A DNA stretch of 64,000 nucleotides, taken from Ptiloglossa arizonensis. Taxonomy: Eukaryota; Arthropoda; Insecta; Hymenoptera; Colletidae. Below the pieces are notes generated by a model that saw nothing but the letters and a program-made list of their open reading frames with translations, ran no database searches and was not told where the DNA came from. The position numbers and the translations under genes are program-made. Location of the stretch: the NCBI RefSeq assembly GCF_051014685.1, contig NW_027478861.1:62001-126000 (forward strand), in the 5' to 3' direction. The first letter of the stretch is position 1. Each line of letters begins with the position of its first letter. Positions 25,513 through 36,590 of the stretch are shown piece after piece.

Positions 25513-26344
25513 TTCTCTACCATTTCTTGGCTTCAAACTCCCATATCTCGCGAACGGATTGACCTAACCCAAAAATTCCTATTGCATCTGAAAGTAGAAA
25601 CTCGCCCGACTACAACGGTATGTGTATTTTTTCCCTTGGCCATTCTCGTTAAGCGTTTGGAGCAGCAGAATTGTGAAAAATTTTTTGCCTTCTCTACCAT
25701 TTCTTGGCTTCAAACTCCCATATCTCGCGAACGGATTGACCTAACCCAAGAATTCCTATTGCATCTGAAAGTAGAAACTCGCCCGATTACAACGGTATGT
25801 GTATTTTTCCCCTAGGCCATTCTGGTTAAGCGTTTGGAGCAGCAGAATTGCGAAAAATTTTTTGCCTTCTCAACCATTTCTTGGCTTCAAACTCCCATAT
25901 CTCGCGAACGGATAGACCTAACCCAAAAATTCCTATTGCATCTGAGAGTAGAAACTCGCCCGATTACAACGGTATGTGTATTTTTTCCCTAGGACATTCT
26001 GGTTAAGCGTTTGGAGCAGCAGAATTGCGAAAAATTTTTTGCCTTCTCAACCATTTCTTGGCTTCAAAGTCCCATATCTCGCGAACGGATTGACCTAACC
26101 CAAAAATTCCTATTGCATCTGAAAGTAGAAACTCGCCCGATTACAACGGTATGTGTATTTTTTCCCTAGACCATTCTGGTTAAGCGTTTGGAGCAGCAGA
26201 ATTGTGAAAAATTTTTTGTATTCTCTACCATTTCTTGGCTTCAAACTCCCATATCTCGCGAACGGATTGACCTAACCCAAAAATTCCTATTGCATCTGAA
26301 AGTAGAAACTCGCCCGATTACAACGGTATGTGTATTTTTTCCCT
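25513..26344 (+). repeat. 7-monomer-spaced block, second copy
   Basis: This is the second copy of 24274-25105. It runs on into 26345-26700, where three successive junctions lack TAG. That gives the 170-codon chance open frame at 26188-26700. Confidence 0.9.
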
Positions 26345-27619
26345 TGCCCATTCTGGTTAAGCGTTTGGAGCAGCAGAATTGTGAAAATTTTTTTGCCTTC
26401 TCTACCGTTTCTTGGCTTCAAACTCCCATATCTCACGAACAGACTGACCTAACCCAAAAATTCCTATTGCATCTGAAAGTAGAAACTCGCCAGATTACAG
26501 CGGTATTTGTATTTTTTCCCTTGGCCATTTTGGTTAAGCGTTTGGACCAGCAGAATTGCGCAAAATTTTTTGCCTTCTCAACCATTTCTTGGCTTCAAAC
26601 TCCCATATCTCGCGAACGGATTGACCTAACCCAAAAATTCCTATTGCATCTGAAAGTAGAAGCTCGCCCGATTACAACGGTATGTGTATTTTTTCCCTAG
26701 GCCATTCTGGTTAAGCGTTTGGAGCAGCAGAAGTGCGAAAAATTTGTTGTCTTTTCAACCATTTCTTAGCTTCAAACTCCCATATCTCGCGAACGGATTG
26801 ACGTAACCCAAAAATTCCTATTGCGTCTGAAAGTAGAAACTCGCCCGATTACAACGGTATGTGTATTTTTTCCCTAGGCAATTCTGGTTAAGCGTTTGGA
26901 GCAGCAGAATTGCGAAAAATTTTTTGCCTTCTCAACCATTTCTTGGCTTCAAAGTCCCATATCTCGCGAACGGATTGACCTAACCCAAAAATTCCTATGG
27001 CATCTGAGAGTAGATACTCGCCCAATTACAACGGTATGTGTATTTTTTCGCTAGCCCATTCTGGTTAAGTGTTTGGAGCAGCAGAATTGTGAAAATTTTT
27101 TTGCCTTCTCTACCCTTTCTTGGCTTCAAACTCCCATATCTCGCGAACGGATTGACCTAACCCAAAAATTCCTGTTGCATCTGAGAGTAGAAACTCGCCC
27201 GATTACAACGGTATGTGTATTTTTCCCCTAGGACATTCTGGTTAAGCGTTTGGAGCAGCGGAATTGCGAAAAATTTTTTGCCTTCTCAACCATTTCTTGG
27301 CTTCAAACTCCCATATCTCGCGAACGGATTGACCTAACCCAAAAATTCCTACTGCATCTGAAAGTAGAAACTCGCCCGATTACAACGGTATGTGTATTTT
27401 TCCCCTAGGCCTTTCTGGTTAAGTGTTTGGAGCAGCAGAATTGCGAAAAATTTTTTGCCTTCTCTACCATTTCTTGGCTTCAAACTCCCATATCTCGCGA
27501 ACGGATTGACCTAACCCAAAAATTCCTATTGCATCTGAAAGTAGAAACTCGCTCGATTACAACGGTATGTGTATTTTTTCCCTAGGCCATTCTGGTTAAG
27601 CGTTTGGAGCAGCGGAATT

Positions 27620-27635
27620 GCGAAAAATTTTTTGC
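27620..27635. other. A5T6 tract in a 16-bp near-palindrome (every monomer)
   Basis: GCGAAAAATTTTTTGC pairs with itself in seven of eight positions; the exception is G opposite T. A/T tracts of this kind are known to bend DNA or position nucleosomes. The motif occurs once per monomer at offset 38-53. It is weakened in the TTTGTTGTC variants of domain C and altered to AAAAAATTCTTGCC in another class. It has no loop, so a stable hairpin is unlikely. Confidence 0.6.
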
Positions 27636-27671
27636 CTTCTCAACCATTTCTTGGCTTCAAACTCCCATATC

Positions 27672-27677
27672 TCGCGA
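27672..27677. other. TCGCGA (NruI) site in conserved core
   Basis: One TCGCGA occurs per monomer at offset 90-95, so digestion should give a 177-bp ladder. Exceptions seen include TCACGCGA near 6254 and 29087, and the deletion at 63953. The surrounding stretch, ATCTCGCGAACGGATTGACC, is among the least variable parts of the monomer. Confidence 0.8.
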
Positions 27678-27727
27678 ACGGATTGACCTAACCCAAAAAT
27701 TCCTATTGCATCTGAAAGTAGAAACTC

Positions 27728-27744
27728 GCCCGATTACAACGGTA
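27728..27744 (-). other. CENP-B-box-like 17-mer
   Basis: The minus strand reads TACCGTTGTAATCGGGC. Against the mammalian CENP-B box (N TTCG NNNN A NN CGGG N) it matches seven of the nine essential bases with correct spacing, missing the first two T. By my rough count, about half of random 177-bp monomers would hold a match this good, so the similarity alone is weak. Most monomers keep it. Variants with CACCCGATT on the plus strand keep CGGG; those with CGCCCCATT or CGGCCGATT lose it. Confidence 0.35.
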
Positions 27745-27762
27745 TGTGTATTTTTTCCCTAG
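27742..27762 (+). other. Splice-signal-like strings at the monomer junction
   Basis: GTATGT (a consensus-like 5' splice donor) stands 21 nt before the end of a T6C3 tract followed by TAG|G (acceptor-like), and a CTAAC branch-site-like string lies at 27688-27692. Within one monomer the donor-to-acceptor distance is 21 nt; from donor to the next monomer's acceptor it is 198 nt. Both are multiples of three, and both segments contain the TAG that is the only consensus in-frame stop. No intron or transcript is shown; short signals of this kind are expected by chance in any transcript. Confidence 0.2.
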
Positions 27763-29453
27763 GCCATTCTGGTTAAGCATTTGGAGCAGCAGAATTGCGA
27801 AAAATTTTTTGCCTTCTCAACCATTTCTTGGCTTCAAACTCCCATATCTCGCGAACGGATTGACCTAACCCAAAAATTCCTATTGCATCTGAAAGTAGAA
27901 ACTCGCCCGATTACAACGGTATGTGTATTTTTTCCCTAGGCCATTCTGGTTAAGCGTTTGGAGCAGCAGAATTGTGAAAAATTTTTTGCCTTCTCTACCA
28001 TTTCTTGGCTTCAAACTCCCATATCTCGCGAACGGATTGACCTAACCCAAAAATTCCTGTTGCATCTGAAAGTAGAAGCTCGCCCGATTACAACGGTATG
28101 TGTATTTTTTCCCTAGGCCATTCTGGTTAAGCGTTTGGAGCAGCAGAAGTGCGAAAAATTTGTTGTCTTTTCAACCATTTCTTAGCTTCAAACTCCCATA
28201 TCTCGCGAACGGATTGACGTAACCCAAAAATTCCTGTTGCATCTGAGAGTAGAAACTCGCCCGATTACAACGGTATGTGTATTTTTCCCCTAGGCCATTC
28301 TGGTTAAGTGTTTGGAGCAGCAGAATTGCGAAAAATTTTTTGCCTTCTCTACCATTTCTTGGCTTCAAACTCCCATATCTCGCGAACGGATTGACCTAAC
28401 CCAAAAATTCCTATTGCATCTGAAAGTAGAAACTCGCCCGACTACAACGGTAAGTGTATTTTTTCCCTTGGCCATTCTCGTTAAGCGTTTGGAGCAGCAG
28501 AATTGTGAAAAATTTTTTGCCTTCTCTACCATTTCTTGGCTTCAAACTCCCATATCTCGCGAACGGATTGACCTAACCCAAAAATTCCTATTGCATCTGA
28601 GAGTAGAAACTCGCCCGATTACAACGGTATGTGTATTTTTTCCCTAGGACATTCTGGTTAAGCGTTTGGAGCAGCAGAATTGCGAAAAATTTTTTGCCTT
28701 CTCAACCATTTCTTGGCTTCAAAGTCCCATATCTCGCGAACGGATTGACATAACCCAAAAATTCCTATTGCATCTGAAAGTAGAAACTCGCCCGATTACA
28801 ACGGTATGTGTATTTTTTCCCTAGACCATTCTGGTTAAGCGTCTGGAGCAGCAGAATTGTGAAAAATTTTTTGCATTCTCTACCATTTCTTGGCTTCAAA
28901 CTCCCATATCTCGCGAACGGATTGACCTAACCCAAAAATTCCTATTGCATCTGAAAGTAGAAACTCGCCCGATTACAAAGGTATGTGTATTTTTTCCCTA
29001 GGCCATTCTGGTTAAGCGTTTGGAGCAGCAGAATTGCGAAAAATTTTTTGCCTTCTCAACCATTTCTTGGCTTCAAACTCCCATATCACGCGAACGGATT
29101 GACCTAACCCAAAAATTTCTATTGCATCTGAGAGTAGAAACTCGCCCGATTACAACGGTATGTGTATTTTTTCCCTAGGACATTCTGGTTAATCGTTTGG
29201 AGCAGCAGAATTGCGAAAAATTTTTTGCCTTCTCAACCATTTCTTGGCTTCAAAGTCCCATATCTCGCGAACGGATTGACCTAACCCAAAAATTCCTATT
29301 GCATCTGAAAGTAGAAACTCGCCCGATTACAACGGTATGTGTATTTTTTCCCTAGACCATTCTGGTTAAGCGTTTGGAGCAGCAGAATTGTGAAAAATTT
29401 TTTGCATTCTCTACCATTTCTTGGCTTCAAACTCCCATATCTCGCGAACGGAT

Positions 29454-30645
29454 TGACCTAACCCAAAAATTCCTATTGCATCTGAAAGTAGAAACTCGCC
29501 CGATTACAGCGGTATTTGTATTTTTTCCCTTGGCCATTTTGGTTAAGCGTTTGGAGCAGCAGAATTGCGAAAAATTTTTTGCCTTCTCAACCATTTCTTG
29601 TCTTCAAACTCCCATATCTCGCGAACGGATTGACCTAACCCAAAAATTCCTATTGCATCTGAAAGTAGAAACTCGCCCGATTACAACGGTATGTGTATTT
29701 TTTCCCTAGGCCAGTCTGGTTAAGCGTTTGGAGCAGCAGAATTGCGAAAAATTTGTTGTCTTCTCAACCGTTTCTTGTCTTCAAACTCCCATATCTCGCG
29801 AACGGATTGACGTAACCCAAAAATTCCTATTGCATCTGAAAGTAGAAACTCGCCCGATTACAACGGTATGTGTATTTTTTCCTTTGGCCATTTTGGTTAA
29901 GCGTTTGGAGCAGCAGAATTGCGAAAAATTTTTTGCCTTCTCAACCATTTCTTGGATTCAAACTCCCATATCTCGCGAACGGATTGACCTAACCCAAAAA
30001 TTCCTATTGCATCTGAAAGTAGAAACTTGCCCGATTACAACGGTATGTGTATTTTTTCCCTAGCCCAATCTGGTCAAGCGTTTGGAGCAGCAGAATTGTG
30101 AAAAATTTTTTGCCTTCTCTACCATTTCTTGGCTTCAAACTCCCATATCTCGCGAACAGACTGACCTAACCCAAAAATTCCTATTGCATCTGAAAGTAGA
30201 AACTCGCCCGATTACAGCGGTATTTGTATTTTTTCCCTAGGCCATTCTGGTTAAGCGTTTGGAGCAGCAGAAGTGTGAAAAATTTGTTGTCTTCTCAACC
30301 ATTTCTTAGCTTCAAACTCCCATATCTCGCGAACGGATTGACCTAACCCAAAAATTCCTGTTGCATCTGAAAGAAGAAACTCGCCCGATTACAACGGTAT
30401 GTGTATTTTTTCCCTAGGCCATTCTGGTTAAGCGTTCGGAGCAGCAGAATTGCGAAAAATTTTTTGCCTTCTCAACCATTTCGTGTCTTCAAACTCCCAT
30501 ATCTCGCGAACAGATTGACCTAACCCAAAAATTCCTATTGCATCTGAAAGTAGAAACTCGCCCGATTACAACGGTTTTTGTATTTTTTCCCTAGGCCATT
30601 CTGGTTAAGCGTTTGGAGCAGCAGAAGTGCGAAAAATTTGTTGTC
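29454..30645 (+). repeat. 12-monomer-spaced block, first copy
   Basis: This block matches 31578-32769 at 2124-bp spacing (12 monomers). Shared markers are GGTATTTGTA, CCTTTGGCCATTTTGG, CCAATCTGGTCAAG, GAAAGAAGAAAC and TTTCGTGTC. Four differences were noticed: 30028/32152, 30545/32669, 30564/32688 and 30626/32750. Confidence 0.88.
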
Positions 30646-31577
30646 TTGTCAACCATTTCTTAGCTTCAAAGTCCCATATCTCGCGAACGGATTGACCTAA
30701 CCCAAAACTTCCTATTGTAACTGAAAGTAGAAACTCACCCGATTACAACGGTATGTGTATTTTTTCCCTAGGCCATTCTGGTTAAGCGTTTGGAGCAGCA
30801 GAAGTGCGAAAAATTTGTTGTCTTCTCAACCATTTCTTAGCTTCAAACTCCCATATCTCGCGAACGGATTGACCTAACCCAAAAATTCCTGTTGCATCTG
30901 AAAGTAGAAACTCGCCCGATTACAACGGTATGTGTATTTTTTCCCTAGGCCATTCTGGTTAAGCGTTTGGAGCAGCAGAATTGCGAAAAATTTTTTGCCT
31001 CCTCAACCATTTCTTGGCTTCAAAGTCACGTATCTCGCGAACTGATTGACCTAACCCAAAAATTCCTATTGCATCTGAAAGTAGAAACTCGCCCGATTAC
31101 AACGGTATGTGTATTTTTTCCCTAGGCAATTCTGGTTAAGCGTTTGGAGCAGCAGAATTGCGAAAAAATTCTTGCCTTCTCAACCATTTCTTGGCTTCAA
31201 AGTCCCATATCTCGCGAACGGATTGACCTAACCCAAAAATTCCTGTTGCATCTGAAAGTAGAAACTCTCCCGATTACAACGGTATGTGTATTTTTTCCCT
31301 AGGCCATTCTGGTTAAGCGTTCGGAGCAGCAGAATTGCGAAAAATTTTTTGCCTTATCAACCATTTCTTGTCTTCAAACTCCCATATCTCGCGAACGGAT
31401 TGACCTAACCCAAAAATTCCTATTGCATCTGAAAGTAGAAACTCGCCCGATTACAACGGTATGTGTATTTTTTCCCTAGCCCAATCTGGTCAAGCGTTTG
31501 GAGCAGCAGAATTGTGAAAAATTTTTTGCCTTCTCTACCATTTCCTGGCTTCAAACTCCCATATCTCGCGAACAGAC

Positions 31578-32769
31578 TGACCTAACCCAAAAATTCCTAT
31601 TGCATCTGAAAGTAGAAACTCGCCCGATTACAGCGGTATTTGTATTTTTTCCCTTGGCCATTTTGGTTAAGCGTTTGGAGCAGCAGAATTGCGAAAAATT
31701 TTTTGCCTTCTCAACCATTTCTTGTCTTCAAACTCCCATATCTCGCGAACGGATTGACCTAACCCAAAAATTCCTATTGCATCTGAAAGTAGAAACTCGC
31801 CCGATTACAACGGTATGTGTATTTTTTCCCTAGGCCAGTCTGGTTAAGCGTTTGGAGCAGCAGAATTGCGAAAAATTTGTTGTCTTCTCAACCGTTTCTT
31901 GTCTTCAAACTCCCATATCTCGCGAACGGATTGACGTAACCCAAAAATTCCTATTGCATCTGAAAGTAGAAACTCGCCCGATTACAACGGTATGTGTATT
32001 TTTTCCTTTGGCCATTTTGGTTAAGCGTTTGGAGCAGCAGAATTGCGAAAAATTTTTTGCCTTCTCAACCATTTCTTGGATTCAAACTCCCATATCTCGC
32101 GAACGGATTGACCTAACCCAAAAATTCCTATTGCATCTGAAAGTAGAAACTCGCCCGATTACAACGGTATGTGTATTTTTTCCCTAGCCCAATCTGGTCA
32201 AGCGTTTGGAGCAGCAGAATTGTGAAAAATTTTTTGCCTTCTCTACCATTTCTTGGCTTCAAACTCCCATATCTCGCGAACAGACTGACCTAACCCAAAA
32301 ATTCCTATTGCATCTGAAAGTAGAAACTCGCCCGATTACAGCGGTATTTGTATTTTTTCCCTAGGCCATTCTGGTTAAGCGTTTGGAGCAGCAGAAGTGT
32401 GAAAAATTTGTTGTCTTCTCAACCATTTCTTAGCTTCAAACTCCCATATCTCGCGAACGGATTGACCTAACCCAAAAATTCCTGTTGCATCTGAAAGAAG
32501 AAACTCGCCCGATTACAACGGTATGTGTATTTTTTCCCTAGGCCATTCTGGTTAAGCGTTCGGAGCAGCAGAATTGCGAAAAATTTTTTGCCTTCTCAAC
32601 CATTTCGTGTCTTCAAACTCCCATATCTCGCGAACAGATTGACCTAACCCAAAAATTCCTATTGCATCAGAAAGTAGAAACTCGCCCTATTACAACGGTT
32701 TTTGTATTTTTTCCCTAGGCCATTCTGGTTAAGCGTTTGGAGCAGCAGACGTGCGAAAAATTTGTTGTC
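31578..32769 (+). repeat. 12-monomer-spaced block, second copy
   Basis: This is the second copy of 29454-30645, somewhat more diverged than the HOR pairs of domain A. The right limit is approximate, where CTTGTCAACC near 30645 is replaced by CTTCTCAACC. Confidence 0.87.
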
Positions 32770-33581
32770 TTCTCAACCATTTCTTAGCTTCAAACTCCCA
32801 TATCTCGCGAACGGATTGTCCTAACCCAAAAATTCCTGTTGCATCTGAAAGTAGAAACTCGCCCGATTACAACGGTATGTGTATTTTTTCCCTAGGCCAT
32901 TCTGGTTAAGCGTTCGGAGCAGCAGAATTGCGAAAAATTTTTTGCCTTCTCAACCATTTCGTGTCTTCAAACTCCCATATCTCGCGAACTGATTGACCTA
33001 ACCCAAAAATTCCTATTGCATCTGAAAGTAGAAACTCGCCCGATTACAACGGTATGTGTATTTTTTCCCTAGGCAATTCTGGTTAAGCGTTTGGAGCAGC
33101 AGAATTGCGAAAAAATTCTTGCCTTCTCAACCATTTCTTGGCTTCAAAGTCCCATATCTCGCGAACGGATTGACCTAACCCAAAAATTCCTGTTACATCT
33201 GAAAGTAGAAACTCTCCCGATTACAACGGTATGTGTATTTTTTCCCTAGGCCATTCTGGTTAAGCGTTCGGAGCAGCAGAATTGCGAAAAATTTTTTGCC
33301 TTCTCAACCATTTCGTGTCTTCAAACTCCCATATCTCGCGAACGGATTGACCTAACCCAAAAACTCCTATTGCATCTGAAAGTAGAAACTCGCCCGATTA
33401 CAGCGGTTTTTGTATTTTTTCCCTATGCCATTCTGGTTAAGCGTTTGGAGCAGCAGAATTGCGAAAAATTTTTTGCCTTCTCAACCATTTCTTGGCTTCA
33501 AAGTCCCATATCTCGCGAACGGATTGACCTAACCCAAAAATTCCTATTGCATCTGAAAGTAGAAACTCGCCCGATTACAAC

Positions 33582-35552
33582 GGTATGTGTATTTTTTCCC
33601 TAGGCCATTCTTGTTAAGCGTTTGGAGCAGCAGAATTGCGAAAAAATTCTTGCCTTCTCAACCATTTCTTGGCTTCAAAGTCCCATATCTCGCGAACGGA
33701 TTGACCTAACCCAAAAATTCCTATTGCATCTGAAAGTAGAAACTCGCCCGATTACAACGGTATGTGTATTTTTTCCCTAGGCCATTCTGGTTAAGCGTTT
33801 CGAGCAGCAGAAGTGCGAAAAATTTGTTGTCTTCTCAACCATTTCTTAGTTTCAAACTCCCATATCTCGCGAACGGATTGACCTAACCCAAAAATTCCTG
33901 TTGCATCTGAAAGTAGAAACTCGCCCGGTTACAACGGTATGTGTATTTTTTCCTTAGGCCATTCTGGTTAAGCGTTTGGAGCAGCAGAATTGCGAAAAAT
34001 TTTTTGCCTTCTCAACCATTTCTTGGCTTCATACTCCCATATCTCGCGAACGGATTGACACAACCCAAAAATTCCTATTGCATCTGAAAGCAGAAACTCG
34101 CCCGATTACAACGGTATGTGTATTTTTTCCCTAGGCCATTCTGGTTAAGCGTTTGGATCAGCAGAAGTGCGAAAAATTTGTTGTCTTCTCAACCATTTCT
34201 TAGCTTCAAAGTCCCATATCTCGCGAACGGATTGACCTAACCCAAAAATTCCTATTGCATCTGAAAGTAGAAACTCGCCCGATTACAACGGTATGTGTAT
34301 TTTTTCCCTAGGCCATTCTGGTTAAGCGTTTGGAGCAGCAGAATTGTGAAAAATTTGTTGCCTTCTCTACCATTTCTTGGCTTCAAACTCCCATATCTCG
34401 CGAACGGATTGACCTAACCCAAAAATTCCTGTTGCATCTGAAAGTAGAAACTCGCCCCATTACAACGGTATGTGTATTTTTTCCCGAGGCCATTCTGGTT
34501 AAGCGTTTGGAGCAGCAGAAGTGCCAAAAATTTGTTGTCTCCTCAACCATTTCTTAGCTTCAAAGTCCCATATCTCGCGAACAGATTGACCTAACCCAAA
34601 ACTTCCTATTGTAACTGAAAGTAAAAACTCGCCCGATTACAACGGTTTTTGTATTTTTTCCCTAGGCCATTCTGGTTAAGCGTTTGGAGCAGCAGAAGTG
34701 CGAAAAATTTGTTGTCTTGTCAACCATTTCTTAGCTTCAAAGACCCATATCTCGCGAACGGATTGACCTAACCCAAAACTTCCTATTGTAACTGAAAGTA
34801 GAAACTCACCCGATTACAACGGTATGTGTATTTTTTCCCTAGGCCATTCTGGTTAAGCGTTTGGAGCAGCAGAAGTGCGAAAAAATTGTTGTCTTCTCAA
34901 CCATTTCTTAGCTTCAAACTCCCATATCTCGCGAACGGATTGACCTAACCCAAAAATTCCTATTGCATCTGAAAGTAGAAACTCGCCCGATTACAACGGT
35001 ATGTGTATTTTTTCCCTAGGCAATTCTGGTTAAGCGTTTGGAGCAGCAGAATTGCGAAAAAATTCTTGCCTTCTCAACCATTTCTTGGCTTCAAAGTCCC
35101 ATATCTCGCGAACGGATTGACCTAACTCAAAAATTCCTGTTGCATCTGAAAGTAGAAACTCGCCCGATTACAACGGTATGTGTATTTTTTCCCTAGGCCA
35201 TTCTGGTTAAGCGTTTCGAGCAGCAGTAGTGCGAAAAATTTGTTGTCTTCTCAACCATTTCTTAGTTTCAAACTCCCATATCTCGCGAACGGATTGACCT
35301 AACCCAAAAATTCCTGTTGCATCTGAAAGTAGAAACTCGCCCGGTTACAACGGTATGTGTATTTTTTCCTTAGGCCATTCTGGTTAAGCGTTTGGAGCAG
35401 CAGAATTGCGAAAAATTTTTTGCCTTCTCAACCATTTCTTGGCTTCATACTCCCATATCTCGCGAACGGATTGACCTAACCCAAAAATTCCTGTTGCATC
35501 TGAAAGTAGAAACTCGCCCGGTTACAACGGTATGTGTATTTTTTCCTTAGGC
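33582..35552 (+). repeat. 17-monomer-spaced block, first copy
   Basis: This block matches 36591-38561 at 3009-bp spacing (17 monomers). Shared markers are GTTTCGAGCAG, GACACAACCC, GTAACTGAAAGTAAAAACTC and CAGCAGTAGTG. About six scattered differences were noticed, for example GGATCAG at 34156 against GGAGCAG. The limits are C 33581 against A 36590 and C 35553 against A 38562. Confidence 0.87.
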
Positions 35553-36590
35553 CATTCTGGTTAAGCGTTTGGAGCAGCAGAATTGCGAAAAATTTTTTGC
35601 CTTCTCAACCATTTCTTGGCTTCATACTCTCATATCTCGCGAACGGATTGACATAACCCAAAAATTCCTATTGCATCTGAAAGCAGAAACTCGCCCGATT
35701 ACAACGGTATGTGTATTTTTTCCCTAGGCCATTCTGGTTAAGCGTTTGGAGCAGCAGAAGTGCGAAAAATTTGTTGTCTTCTCAACCATTTCTTAGCTTC
35801 AAAGTCCCATATCTCGCGAACGGATTGACCTAACCCAAAAATTCCTATTGCATCTGAAAGTAGAAACTCGCCCGATTACAACGGTATGTGTATTTTTTCC
35901 CTAGGCCATTCTGGTTAAGCGTTTGGAGCAGCAGAATTGTGAAAAATTTTTTGCCTCCTCTACCATTTCTTGGCTTCAAACTCCCATATCTCGCGAACGG
36001 ATTGACCTAACCCAATAATTCCTGTTGCATCTGAAAGTAGAAACTCGCCCCATTACAACGGTATGTGTATTTTTTCCCGAGGCCTTTCTGGTTAAGCGTT
36101 TGGAGCAGCAGAATTGCGAAAAATTTTTTGCCTTCTCAACCATTTCTTAGCTTCAAAGTCCCATATCTCGCGAACGGATTGACCAAACCCAAAAATTCCT
36201 TCTGCGTCTGAAAGTAGAAACTCGCCCGATTACAACGGTATGCGTATTTTTTCACTAGGCCATTCTGGTTAAGCGTTTGAAGCAGCAGAATTGCGAAAAA
36301 TTTTTTGCCTTCTCAACCATTTCTTGGCTTCAAACTTCCATATCTCGCGAACGCATTGACCTAACCCAAAAATTCCTATTGCATCTGAAAGTAGAAGTTC
36401 GCCCGATTCCAACGGTATGTGTATTTTTTCCCTAGGCCATTCTTGTTAAGCGTTTGGAGCAGCAGAAGTGCGAAAAATTTGTTGTCTTCTCAACCATTTC
36501 TTAGCTTCAAAGTCCCATATCTCGCGAACGGATTGACCTAACCCAAAAATTCCTATTGCATCTGAAAGTAGAAACTCGCCCGATTACAAA

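Larger units (their letters stand above)
27583..27759 (+). repeat. Reference (near-consensus) 177-bp monomer
   Basis: This copy differs from my eye-derived consensus at one base (CAG to CGG at 27614). Landmarks by monomer offset: TAG junction 1-3; GCGAAAAATTTTTTGC dyad 38-53; a variable segment about 55-85 (CTTCTCAACCATTTCTTGGC and neighbours); a conserved core about 83-118 including TCGCGA at 90-95 and CTAAC at 106-110; a CENP-B-box-like 17-mer on the minus strand at 146-162; GTATGT at 160-165; T6C3 at 169-177. The consensus has 8 CpG dinucleotides, about the number expected from its base composition (43 C, 31 G). The start point is arbitrary, since the array is continuous. Confidence 0.95.
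24220..33600 (+). repeat. Satellite domain B: transitional, less homogenised
   Basis: This domain has 53 complete monomers, all exactly 177 bp. Domain-A markers fade out here. New ones appear: CCCTTGGCC or CCTTTGGCC at the junction, GGTATTTGTA, GAACAGACTGACC, CCAATCTGGTCAAG, the CTTAGC class (first near 26767) and GTAACTG (first near 30718). Duplicated blocks are shorter and their copies differ more than in domain A. The boundaries are approximate and were set by marker content. Confidence 0.75.

Noticed and set aside
26188..26700. Open frame of 170 codons, and similar 75-, 111- and 170-codon frames throughout (for example 1585-1920, 57156-57668)
   Set aside because: The 177-bp period is 59 codons, so any monomer pair that loses the junction TAG reads open by chance. 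Starts are TTG or occasional ATG at no fixed position, the frames end at the next TAG or at CTTAGC, variation is largely amino-acid-changing, and no promoter, leader or unique flank exists. I do not call genes here.
27688..27696. CCTAACCC resembling the telomere complement (CCCTAA)n
   Set aside because: Only a single partial unit occurs per 177-bp monomer and it is never tandem, so it is not telomeric or interstitial telomere sequence.
27583..27759. tRNA- or Pol III-derived (SINE-like) origin of the monomer
   Set aside because: TGGTTAAGCG loosely resembles an A box, but no acceptable B box (GGTTCRANNCC) follows at the right distance, and there is no cloverleaf or A-rich tail.
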